Below are positions 35,901 through 43,859 of a stretch of 64,000 nt of DNA, in pieces. The notes beneath the pieces are model-generated. The model had not been told where the DNA came from. It saw only the letters and a list, made by a program, of their open reading frames with translations, and searched no databases. Every line of letters begins with the position of its first letter. Within the stretch, counting starts at the first letter, position 1. The stretch lies in contig NZ_LKET01000051.1 of the NCBI RefSeq assembly GCF_001317355.1, forward strand, positions 62,001-126,000, in the 5' to 3' direction. The translations under genes and the position numbers were made by a program. The DNA is from Oxobacter pfennigii. GTDB taxonomy: Bacteria; Bacillota; Clostridia; Clostridiales; Oxobacteraceae.

Positions 35901-37441
35901 TGATTTTTACTGGAAAGAACGGCAAGAGGGGTGTCGTTGCCCATGGAACCTACCGGCTCCTTACCATCCCGTGCCATACTTTTTATTAAAATATTTACAT
36001 CTTCTAAGCTGTAACCAAATGCCGCCTGTTTTTCTTTGAGCCTTTCCGGATTTATTTGTACATCCTCAGGAACAGCAGGATAATCATCTAAAACTATTTT
36101 ATTCTTCTCTATCATTTCTGCGTAAGGGCTGCTTAATGATATTGACTTTTTAAGGTCTTCATCCTTAATGACTTGTCCGATTTTGGTGTCGATTAAAAGC
36201 ATCCTTCCGGGCTTTAATTTACCCTTGTGCTCTATTTCCTCAGGGTTTAAATCAAGCACTCCGGTTTCCGATGCAAGTATGCACAGACCGTTTTTGGTTA
36301 TGGCAAACCTGGCCGGCCTTAGTCCATTTCTATCCAAAGTTGCTCCTACCTGTATACCGTCTGTAAAAGCTATTGCAGCCGGACCATCCCAAGGCTCAAT
36401 CATGGATGCGTGATATTCATAAAATGCACGCTTGTAATCCTCCATGGAAATGTTTCTATGCCATGCCTCGGGAATCAGCATCATCATAGAATGGGCAAGG
36501 CTTCTTCCATCGTTCACGAGAAGCTCAAACATATTATCCAAGGATGCCGAGTCACTTCCGTTTGGCCTTATGATCGGAAATAATTTTTTCAAATCATCAC
36601 CGAAAATATCGGATTTTAAAACACCCTCCCTGGCATGCATCCAGTTCCTGTTACCCATTATCGTATTTATCTCACCATTATGGGCAAGGAACCTGAAGGG
36701 CTGCGCCAAATCCCATGTAGGGAATGTATTTGTACTGTACCTTTGATGAACAACAGCTATGGCGCTTTTAAAGTTTATATCATCCAAATCTACGTAATAG
36801 CTTTTTATCTGGCCTGCCAAGAGAAGTCCCTTATAAACTATAGTCCTGCTTGAAAGACTACAGATATAGAAATATTCCGCGCTCCTTTTGACAAGCTTCA
36901 TCACTTCGTTTTCAGCAATTCTTCTTATAATGTAAAGCTTTCTTTCGAACTCTTCCTGATCTTTGCAGTTATTCTCTACAAAAACCTGTCTTATGGTAGG
37001 CTCAGTACCCTTCGCCGTTTCACCTATAACTCTGCTATCTACTGGCACATCTCTCCAGCCTAAAACATTTTGTCCCTCTTCTTCGATGGCTCTCTCCAGA
37101 ATACCCTCACATTGCGTACGAAGGGCAGGTTCCCTAGGAAGGAAAACCATTCCTACCCCGTATTCTCCTGGTTTAGGAAGTGTAATACCTATATTGTCAC
37201 AGTTTATCCTGAAAAATTCGTCAGGTATCTGCACCATTATTCCGGCTCCGTCTCCTGTATTTGGATCTGAACCTACTGCTCCTCTATGTGTTAAATTAAC
37301 AAGCACATTTAAGGCTTTTTTTACTATTTCATGTGTTTTATCACCTTTAATGCTGGCTACAAAGCCCACACCACAGCTATCCTTTTCAAATTGAGAGTCG
37401 TACATTCCCTGCTTCGAAGGAAATCCTGAACGCATTTCCAT
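32906..37441 (-). CDS. gltB: Glutamate synthase large subunit
   Basis: At about 1511 residues it is full length. After a short propeptide the glutaminase nucleophile Cys lies in KDSCGVGFVASIKG; the FMN domain has SGEGGEDSERY and ISGYDGGTGASPLSSIKHTG; the 3Fe-4S cluster cysteines are in LRKCHLGTCEMGIATQ; the C-terminal beta-helix contains the GAMS-like repeats (GGTVVVIGKTGKNFAAGMSG). It converts glutamine and 2-oxoglutarate to two glutamates. ATG at 37439-37441 has GGAGG at 7 nt; the ATG at 37447 is too close. Confidence 0.96.
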   Translation of the reverse strand: MEMRSGFPSKQGMYDSQFEKDSCGVGFVASIKGDKTHEIVKKALNVLVNLTHRGAVGSDPNTGDGAGIMVQIPDEFFRINCDNIGITLPKPGEYGVGMVFLPREPALRTQCEGILERAIEEEGQNVLGWRDVPVDSRVIGETAKGTEPTIRQVFVENNCKDQEEFERKLYIIRRIAENEVMKLVKRSAEYFYICSLSSRTIVYKGLLLAGQIKSYYVDLDDINFKSAIAVVHQRYSTNTFPTWDLAQPFRFLAHNGEINTIMGNRNWMHAREGVLKSDIFGDDLKKLFPIIRPNGSDSASLDNMFELLVNDGRSLAHSMMMLIPEAWHRNISMEDYKRAFYEYHASMIEPWDGPAAIAFTDGIQVGATLDRNGLRPARFAITKNGLCILASETGVLDLNPEEIEHKGKLKPGRMLLIDTKIGQVIKDEDLKKSISLSSPYAEMIEKNKIVLDDYPAVPEDVQINPERLKEKQAAFGYSLEDVNILIKSMARDGKEPVGSMGNDTPLAVLSSKNQMLFSYFKQLFAQVTNPPIDPIREELVMSLVNFIGPQENVLNKNFSDNPFVEMDRPILSNIEMGKIKNFKNKNFKTAVIPITFKYDTGVEGFKQALDKICSRASKRIQEGYNVLVLSDKKIDSYDVAIPSLLALSAVQHHLIREKTRTKVSLVVETGEAREIMDFALLLGYGATAVNPYLAFETIDEIVKEKELDKIASEIAKANYINSVCKGLLKILSKMGICTLESYHGAQIFEAIGLSQEFIDEYFEGTPSRIGGIGIDVIAKETLDRHRDAFNNIRNPLAELKAGGQYAWRKDGEAHLFNPESIYKLQHAVRTGSYEKYKEYAKLINEQGETLYTIRGLFKFKNKNSISIDEVEPVSEIVKRFCTGAMSFGSLSKEVHETMAVAMNRLGSRSNSGEGGEDSERYKTDSNGDSRRSAIKQVASARFGVTTEYLMNADELQIKMAQGAKPGEGGQLPGQKVDINIAKVRHSVPGIDLISPPPHHDIYSIEDLSQLIFDLKSVNPSARISVKLVSEVGVGTVAAGVAKAHADMILISGYDGGTGASPLSSIKHTGIPWELGLSEAHQVLVLNNLRSRVRLQTDGQLKTGRDVAIAALLGAEEFGFATGALVSLGCTMLRKCHLGTCEMGIATQDPELRKNFKGKPEHLINFFTFIAMEAREIMAELGFRSMNEMIGRVDKLEANKEISHWKAKDLDLSAILYKPDVPKRIKTYCVTSQDHGLNKSMDYRLIQAAKHAIEEGKPVRGSFEIRNVNRTVGSMLSGEIAGKYGQEGLPDDTIVFKFKGSAGQSFGAFAVKGVTLVLEGDANDYVGKGLSGGKLILKVPEGSTFKQDENFIAGNTLLYGATSGKMFVNGMVGERFAIRNSGVSAVVEGVGDHCCEYMTGGTVVVIGKTGKNFAAGMSGGIAYVLDEEGNFKNRYNGELVEIEDVTCEEDTDELYSLIKEHFEATGSEKAKKILNDWDKYVLKFKKVIPTAYKTLLAKLKSEKAVEVMKVGA

Positions 37442-37477
37442 AACCATTCCTCCAGTACTAAAAAAGTGTTACTAATA

Positions 37478-37505
37478 ATTATAGTATGAAAATGAAATTT
37501 TGCAA
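37478..37505 (-). promoter_or_regulatory. Sigma-A promoter of gltBD
   Basis: TTGCAA and a perfect TATAAT are separated by 16 nt on the minus strand, 37-64 nt upstream of gltB. Confidence 0.65.
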
Positions 37506-37518
37506 GACAAATCTTGCA
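37501..37518. promoter_or_regulatory. Inverted repeat over the -35 of gltBD
   Basis: TGCAAGA and TCTTGCA form a perfect 7-bp dyad with a 4-nt spacer, overlapping the -35 box. It is a plausible operator for a nitrogen or LysR-type regulator; no such regulator gene is adjacent. Confidence 0.45.
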
Positions 37519-37784
37519 GTTTATTTTATCAGATTATTCCATAACCTACTTTGTTTAACATAAGGCTGAAACCTTGTAATAATTAGTTTGTTGAATATTT
37601 TCTGAAAATATAGAATAGTCATGATTTTTAAAAAATAATGCAAGAACAAAATTTTTCATATGCAATTGATATAAAGCTTTTCTTATAATTTTATTAAAAA
37701 TTATTAAACTATAATATATAATGCAATTTCCCTTGGGGTTTAAAAAGTATGGTATACTAAATAAAAAAGATTGAGGTGTTATTG

Positions 37785-38363
37785 ATGAATGTTTATGAAG
37801 CAGCAACTAAAAGAAGGACTGTAAGAAAATTTAAGCAGGACAGAATACAAGCGGATATATTAAAAAAATTTGTGGATGCGGCAAGGCTGTCTCCCCAGGG
37901 TGCCAATCTTCAAGCTTTAAAGTACATAATAGTAACTGAAAAAACATTAACGGATATTATCTTTACCGCTACTTCCTGGGCAGGATACATAAGGCCTACA
38001 CACAACCCCCAGGAAAATGAGCGCCCAGTTGCATATATCGTTCCCCTTGTAGACAGCGAGATTAAGAATACAAATTATGATAACGACGCCGGCGCTGCAA
38101 TACAAACCATACTTTTAACTGCCTATGAAGAAGGAATTGCTTCCTGCTGGTTAGGCGCCATCAATAAGGAAATAATAAAAAATACTCTTGAGATTCCCGA
38201 TAAATATATAATCCATTCGCTCATCGCCCTAGGCTACCCTGCTGAATCCCCTGAAGTTGTAAAAGTAGGTGAAGACGGCTCAATCAAATATTATAAGGAT
38301 GAAAGCGGCGTGCTCCATGTTCCGAAACGCTGCCTTGACGATGTTCTTATAATGGTAAAGTAA
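37785..38363 (+). CDS. Nitroreductase-family FMN oxidoreductase
   Basis: The 192-residue protein starts MNVYEAATKRRTVRKFKQDR, the family FMN-binding start, then ARLSPQGANLQALKYIIV and EEGIASCWLGAINKEIIKNT. Members reduce nitro compounds, flavins or quinones with NAD(P)H. The ATG at 37785 follows GAGGTG by 6 nt. It is a single gene, divergent from gltB; the substrate cannot be told. Confidence 0.88.
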   Translation: MNVYEAATKRRTVRKFKQDRIQADILKKFVDAARLSPQGANLQALKYIIVTEKTLTDIIFTATSWAGYIRPTHNPQENERPVAYIVPLVDSEIKNTNYDNDAGAAIQTILLTAYEEGIASCWLGAINKEIIKNTLEIPDKYIIHSLIALGYPAESPEVVKVGEDGSIKYYKDESGVLHVPKRCLDDVLIMVK

Positions 38364-38398
38364 TATAGGCTGTGCTCAAACCGGGTGCATATTATAAG

Positions 38399-38438
38399 TC
38401 CGCAGCTTAATAAAAAAGTGCTGCGGATTGTTTGCTTT
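38399..38438 (+). terminator. Terminator after the nitroreductase gene
   Basis: TCCGCAGC and GCTGCGGA form an 8-bp stem with a 13-nt loop, followed by a T-rich tail. Confidence 0.75.
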
Positions 38439-38451
38439 AATGCCCTAATCC

Positions 38452-38826
38452 TTACCTTAAAAATCTTTTTCTTATAAAATATGTAATAAAAAAAGGCATC
38501 CCCATGGATAATGTCTTTGATATTATAAAAGATAATTCCATCACATCAAAACCAAGCCACAAAGTGCTGTTTGCAATAAATACTCCCATGGCAAATGTAG
38601 CCATATATATAATGAAAGAATGGATATCTCTGTTTGTTTGAAAGACATATTTCATGCCTGCAAAGTACTGAAATACAAACCCTGTTATTAACCCAAAGTT
38701 GCTGGAAATAATATAATTTATGCCGATAACTTTATAAAGAAAATAAGCAAGGCTAAAATCCAAAATACTTGCAAAACAGGATATCATAAAATATTTTCCT
38801 AAATTAATCTGTGCAATTTTAAGCAT
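38452..38826 (-). CDS. GtrA-family small membrane protein
   Basis: The 124-residue protein has four membrane helices with the GtrA pattern (GKYFMISCFASILDFSLAYF, SSNFGLITGFVFQYFAGMKY, VFQ at the loop). GtrA proteins are implicated in moving lipid-linked sugars across the membrane. There is no glycosyltransferase partner next to it, only gene debris, so it may be the surviving part of a former surface-polysaccharide locus. Confidence 0.8.
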   Translation of the reverse strand: MLKIAQINLGKYFMISCFASILDFSLAYFLYKVIGINYIISSNFGLITGFVFQYFAGMKYVFQTNRDIHSFIIYMATFAMGVFIANSTLWLGFDVMELSFIISKTLSMGMPFFITYFIRKRFLR

Positions 38827-38960
38827 ATACTATTCACCGCCTTCAAAGATATTATTACCAAAGATAATTTTTGTAGGCAGGGATATGTTTATTAATTATA
38901 TAGTTCAAGAAATTTACGCTCCGTAATTTATGCTATTTTAATCAACCCATTAGTTCTCTG

Positions 38961-39170
38961 TTACCGCTTGGAATCCATAAAGTTATAATCTCCAATATCA
39001 CAGCAATACTCTATTCGAAAATTATGAAGGTTTATTCTATAAATCTCTCCGCCATGATAGCCATCATTTAATAAACCGTCATTCCTTTGTGTAATACAAA
39101 TAATTTCCCATTATATTGGCTTCGTTGATGTCAAAATCTCCAAAAGGAACTATTTCAATTTTAGTAACCT
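38961..39170 (-). pseudogene. Gene debris: two short out-of-frame coding remnants
   Basis: On the minus strand VTKIEIVPFGDFDINEANIM leads to a stop near 39080, after which another frame reads NDGYHGGEIYRINLHNFRIE up to a stop at 38961. The composition is protein-like but no intact frame, start or ribosome site exists. The family was not recognised. It fills most of the 395-bp gap between GtrA and the next remnant. Confidence 0.4.
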
Positions 39171-39177
39171 GTGAATT

Positions 39178-39455
39178 TTACTTCTGATACCATCTGAATA
39201 GATCAAATGGCTGCGAAATAATTATATCCGGCTTAAACAGATGATCCAAAGCTTTGATGCACGATACTTGATAATTTCGGATACATCCTTTGGATTTTCC
39301 CAAACATCGGTTATTTCTTCTTTATTCTTATGAAGTATCTCATCTGCCGGTATGTCTACATATATACCCAGGCTTTCTTCAACAGCCTTTACAGTATTGT
39401 TGGAAATATCAATGCCTATGGCTTTGGCGGTGAATTCTTCTATTGTTTCAAGCAA
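39178..39455 (-). pseudogene. Frameshifted gene fragment, possibly methyltransferase-like
   Basis: A TTG start with GGAGGG gives MLETIEEFTAKAIGIDISNN; the phrase AKAIGIDIS recalls a SAM-binding motif I-II strand. The frame breaks near 39255: after IIKYRASK one frame stops shortly, while another continues ALDHLFKPDIIISQPFDLFR to a stop at 39178. A single frameshift in a once longer gene explains this; the sequence upstream is now the amtB terminator, so the original 5' part is lost. Confidence 0.4.
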
Positions 39456-39506
39456 AATTATCCCTCCGATATACATATCATGGATATAGTATATCCCCCC
39501 AAATAA

Positions 39507-39537
39507 AAAAGCTCCGGTAATGCTCACCGAAGCCTTA
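39507..39537 (-). terminator. Terminator after amtB
   Basis: On the minus strand GGCTTCGGT and ACCGGAGCT form a stem with one mismatch, then a run of T residues; 10 nt past the amtB stop. Confidence 0.85.
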
Positions 39538-39546
39538 TAACTTTTA

Positions 39547-40857
39547 TTAAGCTTTTATCATGAAGTCGGCATAAGCCTGAGTTGCATGTTCGCCGATATC
39601 AAGACCCTTAACTTCATCTTCTTCGTCAACTCTTAAGCCAACAGTTGCTTTAAGAACCTTGAAGAGTACAAATGTTGTTGCAAATGTCCAGGCTGCTACA
39701 GCCAATACGCCAATAGCCTGAACTCCGAGGAGTTTCAAACCGCCGCCGTATAAAAGCCCTCCGTCTACTGCGAACAATCCTACAAGAATTGTACCTGTGG
39801 CTCCGCATAAGCCGTGAACGCCTATGGCACCAACCGGATCATCTATTTTCAACACTTTATCGACAAATTCAACACCATATACGATTACAAATCCAGCGAT
39901 TATTCCTATTGCTATAGCACCCCACATACTTACTGCTGCACAGCCTGCTGTTATAGCAACCAATCCAGCCAAGGCACCGTTAAGAGTCATGCTTACATCA
40001 GGTTTGCCATATTTGAACCATGTTATTATCATAACTACACAAGCTGCAGCTGCAGCTGCCAAGTTTGTTGTCATTGCTATTCTGCCAACATCTGCTGTTG
40101 CACCTAAAGTACTGCCGGGGTTAAATCCAAACCATCCGAACCAGAGTATGAATACACCAAGAGCACCCAAGGTTATGCTGTGTCCGGGTATGGCGTTTAC
40201 TTCACCATTCTTGCCGTATTTTCCTATTCTAGGACCTATTATGGCTGCGCCCATTAATGCTGACCAACCACCTACTGAGTGAACAACAGTTGAACCTGCA
40301 AAATCGATAAATCCAAGCTGTGCTATCCAGCCGCCGCCCCAAATCCAGTGGCCTACTATAGGATATATAAACAAGCTTATAACGGCGCTGTATATGACAT
40401 ATGCTATGAATTTAGTTCTTTCAGCCATAGCACCGGATACTATTGTTGCAGCTGTTGCTGCAAACACTGTCTGGAATATTACGAAGGCCTCTATGGATAT
40501 CCCAAGGCCAAGATGATCCATATTTCCTATTCCTATAACACCTGACCATCCGAAAAGACCTGCAACATCACTGCCAAACATTATATTGAAACCAATTACG
40601 TAGAATATTACTGAGCCGATTGCAAAGTCCATAAGATTTTTCATTATGATGTTACTTGCATTCTTTGCTCTTGTAAAACCGGTTTCAACCATTGCAAAAC
40701 CTGCCTGCATGAAGAATACCAAGAATCCTGCCACCAAAGTCCATGCTGTGTCTATTGATGTTTTTAATTCTGCAGCAGTAGGTTCAGATGCAAATGCCAT
40801 TGTATAAGTGAGCATCATGATTAAAGCTAAAAAAACCAAAACTCTTTTCAATTTCAT
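39547..40857 (-). CDS. amtB: Ammonium transporter Amt
   Basis: The 436-residue transporter has a cleavable-looking signal peptide (VLVFLALIMMLTYTMAFA) and eleven membrane segments. FMQAGFAMVETGFTRAKN, the twin-His region in FAGSTVVHSVGGWSALMGA and GVHGLCGATGTILVG, and the C-terminal regulatory tail (GLRVDEEDEVKGLDIGEHA) are all standard. It imports ammonium and is blocked by GlnK binding. It follows glnK by about 190 bp with a terminator-like hairpin between. Confidence 0.95.
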   Translation of the reverse strand: MKLKRVLVFLALIMMLTYTMAFASEPTAAELKTSIDTAWTLVAGFLVFFMQAGFAMVETGFTRAKNASNIIMKNLMDFAIGSVIFYVIGFNIMFGSDVAGLFGWSGVIGIGNMDHLGLGISIEAFVIFQTVFAATAATIVSGAMAERTKFIAYVIYSAVISLFIYPIVGHWIWGGGWIAQLGFIDFAGSTVVHSVGGWSALMGAAIIGPRIGKYGKNGEVNAIPGHSITLGALGVFILWFGWFGFNPGSTLGATADVGRIAMTTNLAAAAAACVVMIITWFKYGKPDVSMTLNGALAGLVAITAGCAAVSMWGAIAIGIIAGFVIVYGVEFVDKVLKIDDPVGAIGVHGLCGATGTILVGLFAVDGGLLYGGGLKLLGVQAIGVLAVAAWTFATTFVLFKVLKATVGLRVDEEDEVKGLDIGEHATQAYADFMIKA

Positions 40858-40999
40858 CTTTTATCATCCTTCCTTGATTATTATATAAATTTAAATTTTA
40901 AATTTTGGAGCTTTTATTATAATTGTCACATGATAAAGTTTGGAATTAGTGTGACATATGTTAAAGTATAAATTTTAAATTATGAGTACGTTAACAAAT

Positions 41000-41031
41000 A
41001 AAAAAGAGTCCAGTGTCAATAAACACCAGAC
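41000..41031 (-). terminator. Terminator hairpin between glnK and amtB
   Basis: On the minus strand GTCTGGTGT and ACACTGGAC pair (two G-U wobbles) with a 6-nt loop and are followed by TCTTTTTT. It may reduce amtB expression relative to glnK. A related hairpin lacking the T run lies in the glnK leader. Confidence 0.75.
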
Positions 41032-41050
41032 CCCATTGCCTGACATCATT

Positions 41051-41389
41051 TTAGATTGCTTTTTCACCTTTTTCACCTGTCCTGATTCTTATCGCGTCTT
41101 CTACATTATATATAAATATCTTTCCGTCACCTATATTCCCGGTCTTAACTGTACTTAATACCTTATCGATTACTACATCAACTAAATTATCACCTAAAAT
41201 GATTTCGATTTTGAACTTGTGGAGTAAACTAACATTTACTTCCGTTCCTCGGTAAAATGTCTTGCTTCCCTTCTGGTTACCGCTGCCCATAACCCCTGTA
41301 ACCGTCATACCCTTCACACCTACATCATACAAAGCATCTTTAAGTTCATCTATTTTATCCGGACGTATAATTATTTCGAGTTTCTTCAA
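41051..41389 (-). CDS. glnK: PII nitrogen regulatory protein GlnK
   Basis: The 112-residue protein begins MKKLEIIIRPDKIDELKDAL from TTG at 41387-41389 behind GGGGGG; this gives the exact PII length, whereas the longer frame adds a leader without a ribosome site. The T-loop reads KTFYRGTEV, so residue 51 is Val instead of the uridylylated Tyr of enteric PII. ATP-binding parts (KIFIYNVEDAIRIRTGEKG) are intact. It should gate AmtB according to ATP/ADP/2-oxoglutarate without uridylylation. Confidence 0.93.
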   Translation of the reverse strand: MKKLEIIIRPDKIDELKDALYDVGVKGMTVTGVMGSGNQKGSKTFYRGTEVNVSLLHKFKIEIILGDNLVDVVIDKVLSTVKTGNIGDGKIFIYNVEDAIRIRTGEKGEKAI

Positions 41390-41426
41390 TACTGCCCACC
41401 CCCCTTCATATATCCATAGGCATTCA

Positions 41427-41457
41427 GTCCAGTGTATAAACATCAGACTTCATTGCC
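41427..41457 (-). repeat. Copy of the glnK-amtB intergenic hairpin in the glnK leader
   Basis: On the minus strand GGCAATGAAGTCTGATGT and ACACTGGACT closely match the element at 41008-41040 after glnK. The stem is kept apart from one mismatch, but the T tail is not. The duplicated hairpin thus brackets glnK. Confidence 0.55.
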
Positions 41458-41470
41458 GGAGTTTACACTT

Positions 41471-41540
41471 GATTCTCAAAAAAATTCAAGGCGCACTCAA
41501 AAATAAAATTTTTGAGAACGCCTTTGCCCTCTTGAGAATT
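41471..41540 (-). promoter_or_regulatory. Attenuator-like leader of glnK-amtB
   Basis: On the minus strand AAAGGCG-tt-CTCAAAAAT-ttt-ATTTTTGAG-tg-CGCCTTG folds into a long hairpin followed by seven T residues, an intrinsic terminator within the leader. Flanking copies of the same words (ATTCTCAA at 41532-41540 and TTTTTGAGAATC at 41471-41482) can pair with each other or with the inner arms, the layout of an alternative-fold switch. The sensor, if any, was not identified. Confidence 0.6.
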
Positions 41541-41564
41541 AATGCTTTCTATTATTTTTTATAA

Positions 41565-41593
41565 AGTATATCACAGGCACTTATACAATGCAA
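41565..41593 (-). promoter_or_regulatory. Sigma-A promoter of glnK-amtB
   Basis: TTGCAT and TATACT are separated by 17 nt on the minus strand, placing the transcript start near 41558, about 20 nt before the attenuator hairpin. Confidence 0.7.
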
Positions 41594-41721
41594 GCATATT
41601 TTTGTTTAATTTTTCTATAAAATTTTATCCTCAATTGACAAAGTAAATGCAATTGCAATTGCTAAAGGTAGTTGCAATAAATCTGACAAAGCGACAGATT
41701 GCTTCTATCCTGGACGTACAA

Positions 41722-41757
41722 TAAAAAGCCGAAAGCTCCATTGCAGAAGTTCCGGCC
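41722..41757 (-). terminator. Terminator after the GPH transporter gene
   Basis: On the minus strand GCCGGAA and TTTCGGC form a 7-bp stem with G-T wobble and T tail (TTTTTATT), 16 nt past the stop. Confidence 0.75.
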
Positions 41758-41773
41758 ACAAATTCTCTATAAA

Positions 41774-43147
41774 TTATACTGCAGCTTTTGCTCTTCTTTC
41801 CTTCAAATCTTTATTGATCTGAGGAATGAATTTTTCCAGATCAAAGAATGCGAGCATTACCATTATAAGTGTTGAACCAACACCGGGCAAAATAATGAAT
41901 GCAGCTTTGATAGCTTCAATAGCTTCAGGAGTCTGAGTTGCAGCTCCTCCTACATAACCACCGCTTGCCAGTAACGCAGCAAGTATAGCTCCGCCGATAC
42001 CGCTTCCAACCTTACCGCCAAAGCTGGCTCCGCTGTATATCATACCTTCGTTTCTGACGCCAGTCTTCCATTCACCGTATTCAACTGTATCAGCACGCAT
42101 AGCATTAGATGCAGCTATCATAGCAGCAGGCCCTATTGACCTTAATACAGTTGAGAACCAAAGCATACCAACTGATGCCGGTGCGAACCAAAGAACTACT
42201 GAGCCTAAAACCTGAAGAGCCATACCTATAAGTCCTGCATTTCTCTTGCCTAATTTTCTTGTAACAGGTATAAACATAAATATGCCAATTGTTATACCGC
42301 CCCACATAAGTGACATGATAGGTCCAACCAATCCTGCATTACCTGTAATATAGTTTGTATAGTACACTGTTGCGCCCCAAGCCGAAGGAACCAATGAAGT
42401 CATTATCTGAATAAGAGTGATATTCCACCAATATTTATTTGCAAAAAGAGCTTTAACTCCAACTCCCAATGGAACTTTCGCATACTGTCTTCTCTCCGCT
42501 CTTTCCTTTGTAAATGCAAAACATAGAAGCATTAAGCCGACTCCTGCAAATGCCATTATAGTAAAGAACCAGAACATGCCTTTAGCTTCGCCGCCTAATG
42601 CTGCCATAATGGGTTTAGCATAAAGGTTTATAACCACAGCAGCTAAAGTATTGAATATTGAACCTACAGTGCTTATAGTTAAACGTCTCTTAGGATCCGG
42701 TGTAATAAGGGCAACTAATGCCTGCATCGGCAATGCCATACATGTTAAATAAAAAAATGCAACAGCGTTATAAGTTATAAATGCGTAAACGACTTTACCG
42801 CTGGTTGATATATTAGGTACATAATAAAGCAAAGATACCGATATTGCAGCCGGAAGGGCCATCCATAAAAGCCATGGCCTGGCTTTACCATATTTTGAGG
42901 TTGTCCTGTCTATAAGGACTCCAAGAAAAAGGTCTGTGGCACCGTCCAAGAAACGGGATACTAATAAAATCATTGCCACACTTGCAGCGGGGATTTTCAT
43001 ATAATCTGTGTAGAAAAATGTTAAATAAGTCATAAGTCCAGCTGAACCAAGGTTATAACCGAAATAGCCTAAACCATATGCCCCGACTTCCTTATTGCTG
43101 ACTTCTTCGAATTGAACTTCTGCATTGATATTAGTTACTGAGCTCAT
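41774..43147 (-). CDS. GPH-family (MelB-like) MFS transporter
   Basis: The 457-residue protein has 12 membrane segments and GPH signatures: AYGLGYFGYNLGSAG at the N-terminus, DGATDLFLGVLIDRTTSKYGKAR-type loop (DRTTSKYGKARPW), and VEYGEWKTGVRNEG in the second half. Classical members import glycosides with Na+ or H+, but relatives with degradation genes for methylated or osmolyte-like compounds are common in Clostridia. AGGAGG precedes the ATG. The divergent partner is unclear; the nearest regulator is the TetR gene upstream on the same strand. Confidence 0.88.
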   Translation of the reverse strand: MSSVTNINAEVQFEEVSNKEVGAYGLGYFGYNLGSAGLMTYLTFFYTDYMKIPAASVAMILLVSRFLDGATDLFLGVLIDRTTSKYGKARPWLLWMALPAAISVSLLYYVPNISTSGKVVYAFITYNAVAFFYLTCMALPMQALVALITPDPKRRLTISTVGSIFNTLAAVVINLYAKPIMAALGGEAKGMFWFFTIMAFAGVGLMLLCFAFTKERAERRQYAKVPLGVGVKALFANKYWWNITLIQIMTSLVPSAWGATVYYTNYITGNAGLVGPIMSLMWGGITIGIFMFIPVTRKLGKRNAGLIGMALQVLGSVVLWFAPASVGMLWFSTVLRSIGPAAMIAASNAMRADTVEYGEWKTGVRNEGMIYSGASFGGKVGSGIGGAILAALLASGGYVGGAATQTPEAIEAIKAAFIILPGVGSTLIMVMLAFFDLEKFIPQINKDLKERRAKAAV

Positions 43148-43747
43148 CTGATTTTCCTCCTTAACCCTTTTAATAGTATTAAATAATTCCTTTTTAAAAT
43201 AGTTCCCCCTCTTACAAATACCGCCTCCTTTGAAAACTTTATTAGATTTTAAGAGTAAAACCCTTATTTTAAAAGTTTTACTCCAAAGTCACTATTTTAA
43301 AAATCCTGTCGAAATAATAAAATCAAACAGTCTATAAATCAATAAATGAGCCATCATATTTTTACAAAAATCAATGGGATTTTACTTTATACAAAACGCG
43401 AGTACTATTAATCAAGGTGTGTCTTATGATATATAAATTACTGGTAATCTTTTTAAACAATTTATCGAATATTTACTATATATAATAAAAATTTAATAAT
43501 ACGTTTATTAGTAATTATATTGCAGAAATGTTTACATGGTAGAATTTATGTTTATATTGTAATACATGTGCTTCGTCAAGTCAATAAAATGCTATAAATT
43601 ATAAAAAAATACTATGGTCTTTGCGTTGGATTACCATCATTCCCATAATGTAGAAGGCTGATTACCCGGAAGTGCTCCCCCCTGCATCAGAAGGTTTTTA
43701 AATCATCTTCTTACATTCATCTATAAATCCTCGTTAGAAAATAGCAA
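43148..43747. other. Intergenic region between the TetR and GPH transporter genes
   Basis: About 600 bp of AT-rich sequence holding the promoter side of the transporter and the tail of the TetR unit. No open frame with a ribosome site and no structured RNA were seen. Confidence 0.45.
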
Positions 43748-43792
43748 AAACCACTCCCATCCTCATATTTAGATACGAAAATCTAGTGGTTT
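43748..43792 (-). terminator. Terminator after the TetR regulator
   Basis: On the minus strand AAACCACT and AGTGGTTT pair around an inner TAGAT/ATCTA stem, followed by TTTTTGC and a T-rich tail. Confidence 0.6.
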
Positions 43793-43859
43793 AGTGCGAA
43801 TTTCTGAGTTTCCTGCTCTTTATATTCATTTGTTATCTTTGTACACAATTCGGTTATAT

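Noticed and set aside
37555-37806. 83-codon minus-strand frame in the gltB/nitroreductase divergent region
   Set aside because: Low-complexity AT-rich sequence, no ribosome site, overlaps the nitroreductase start.
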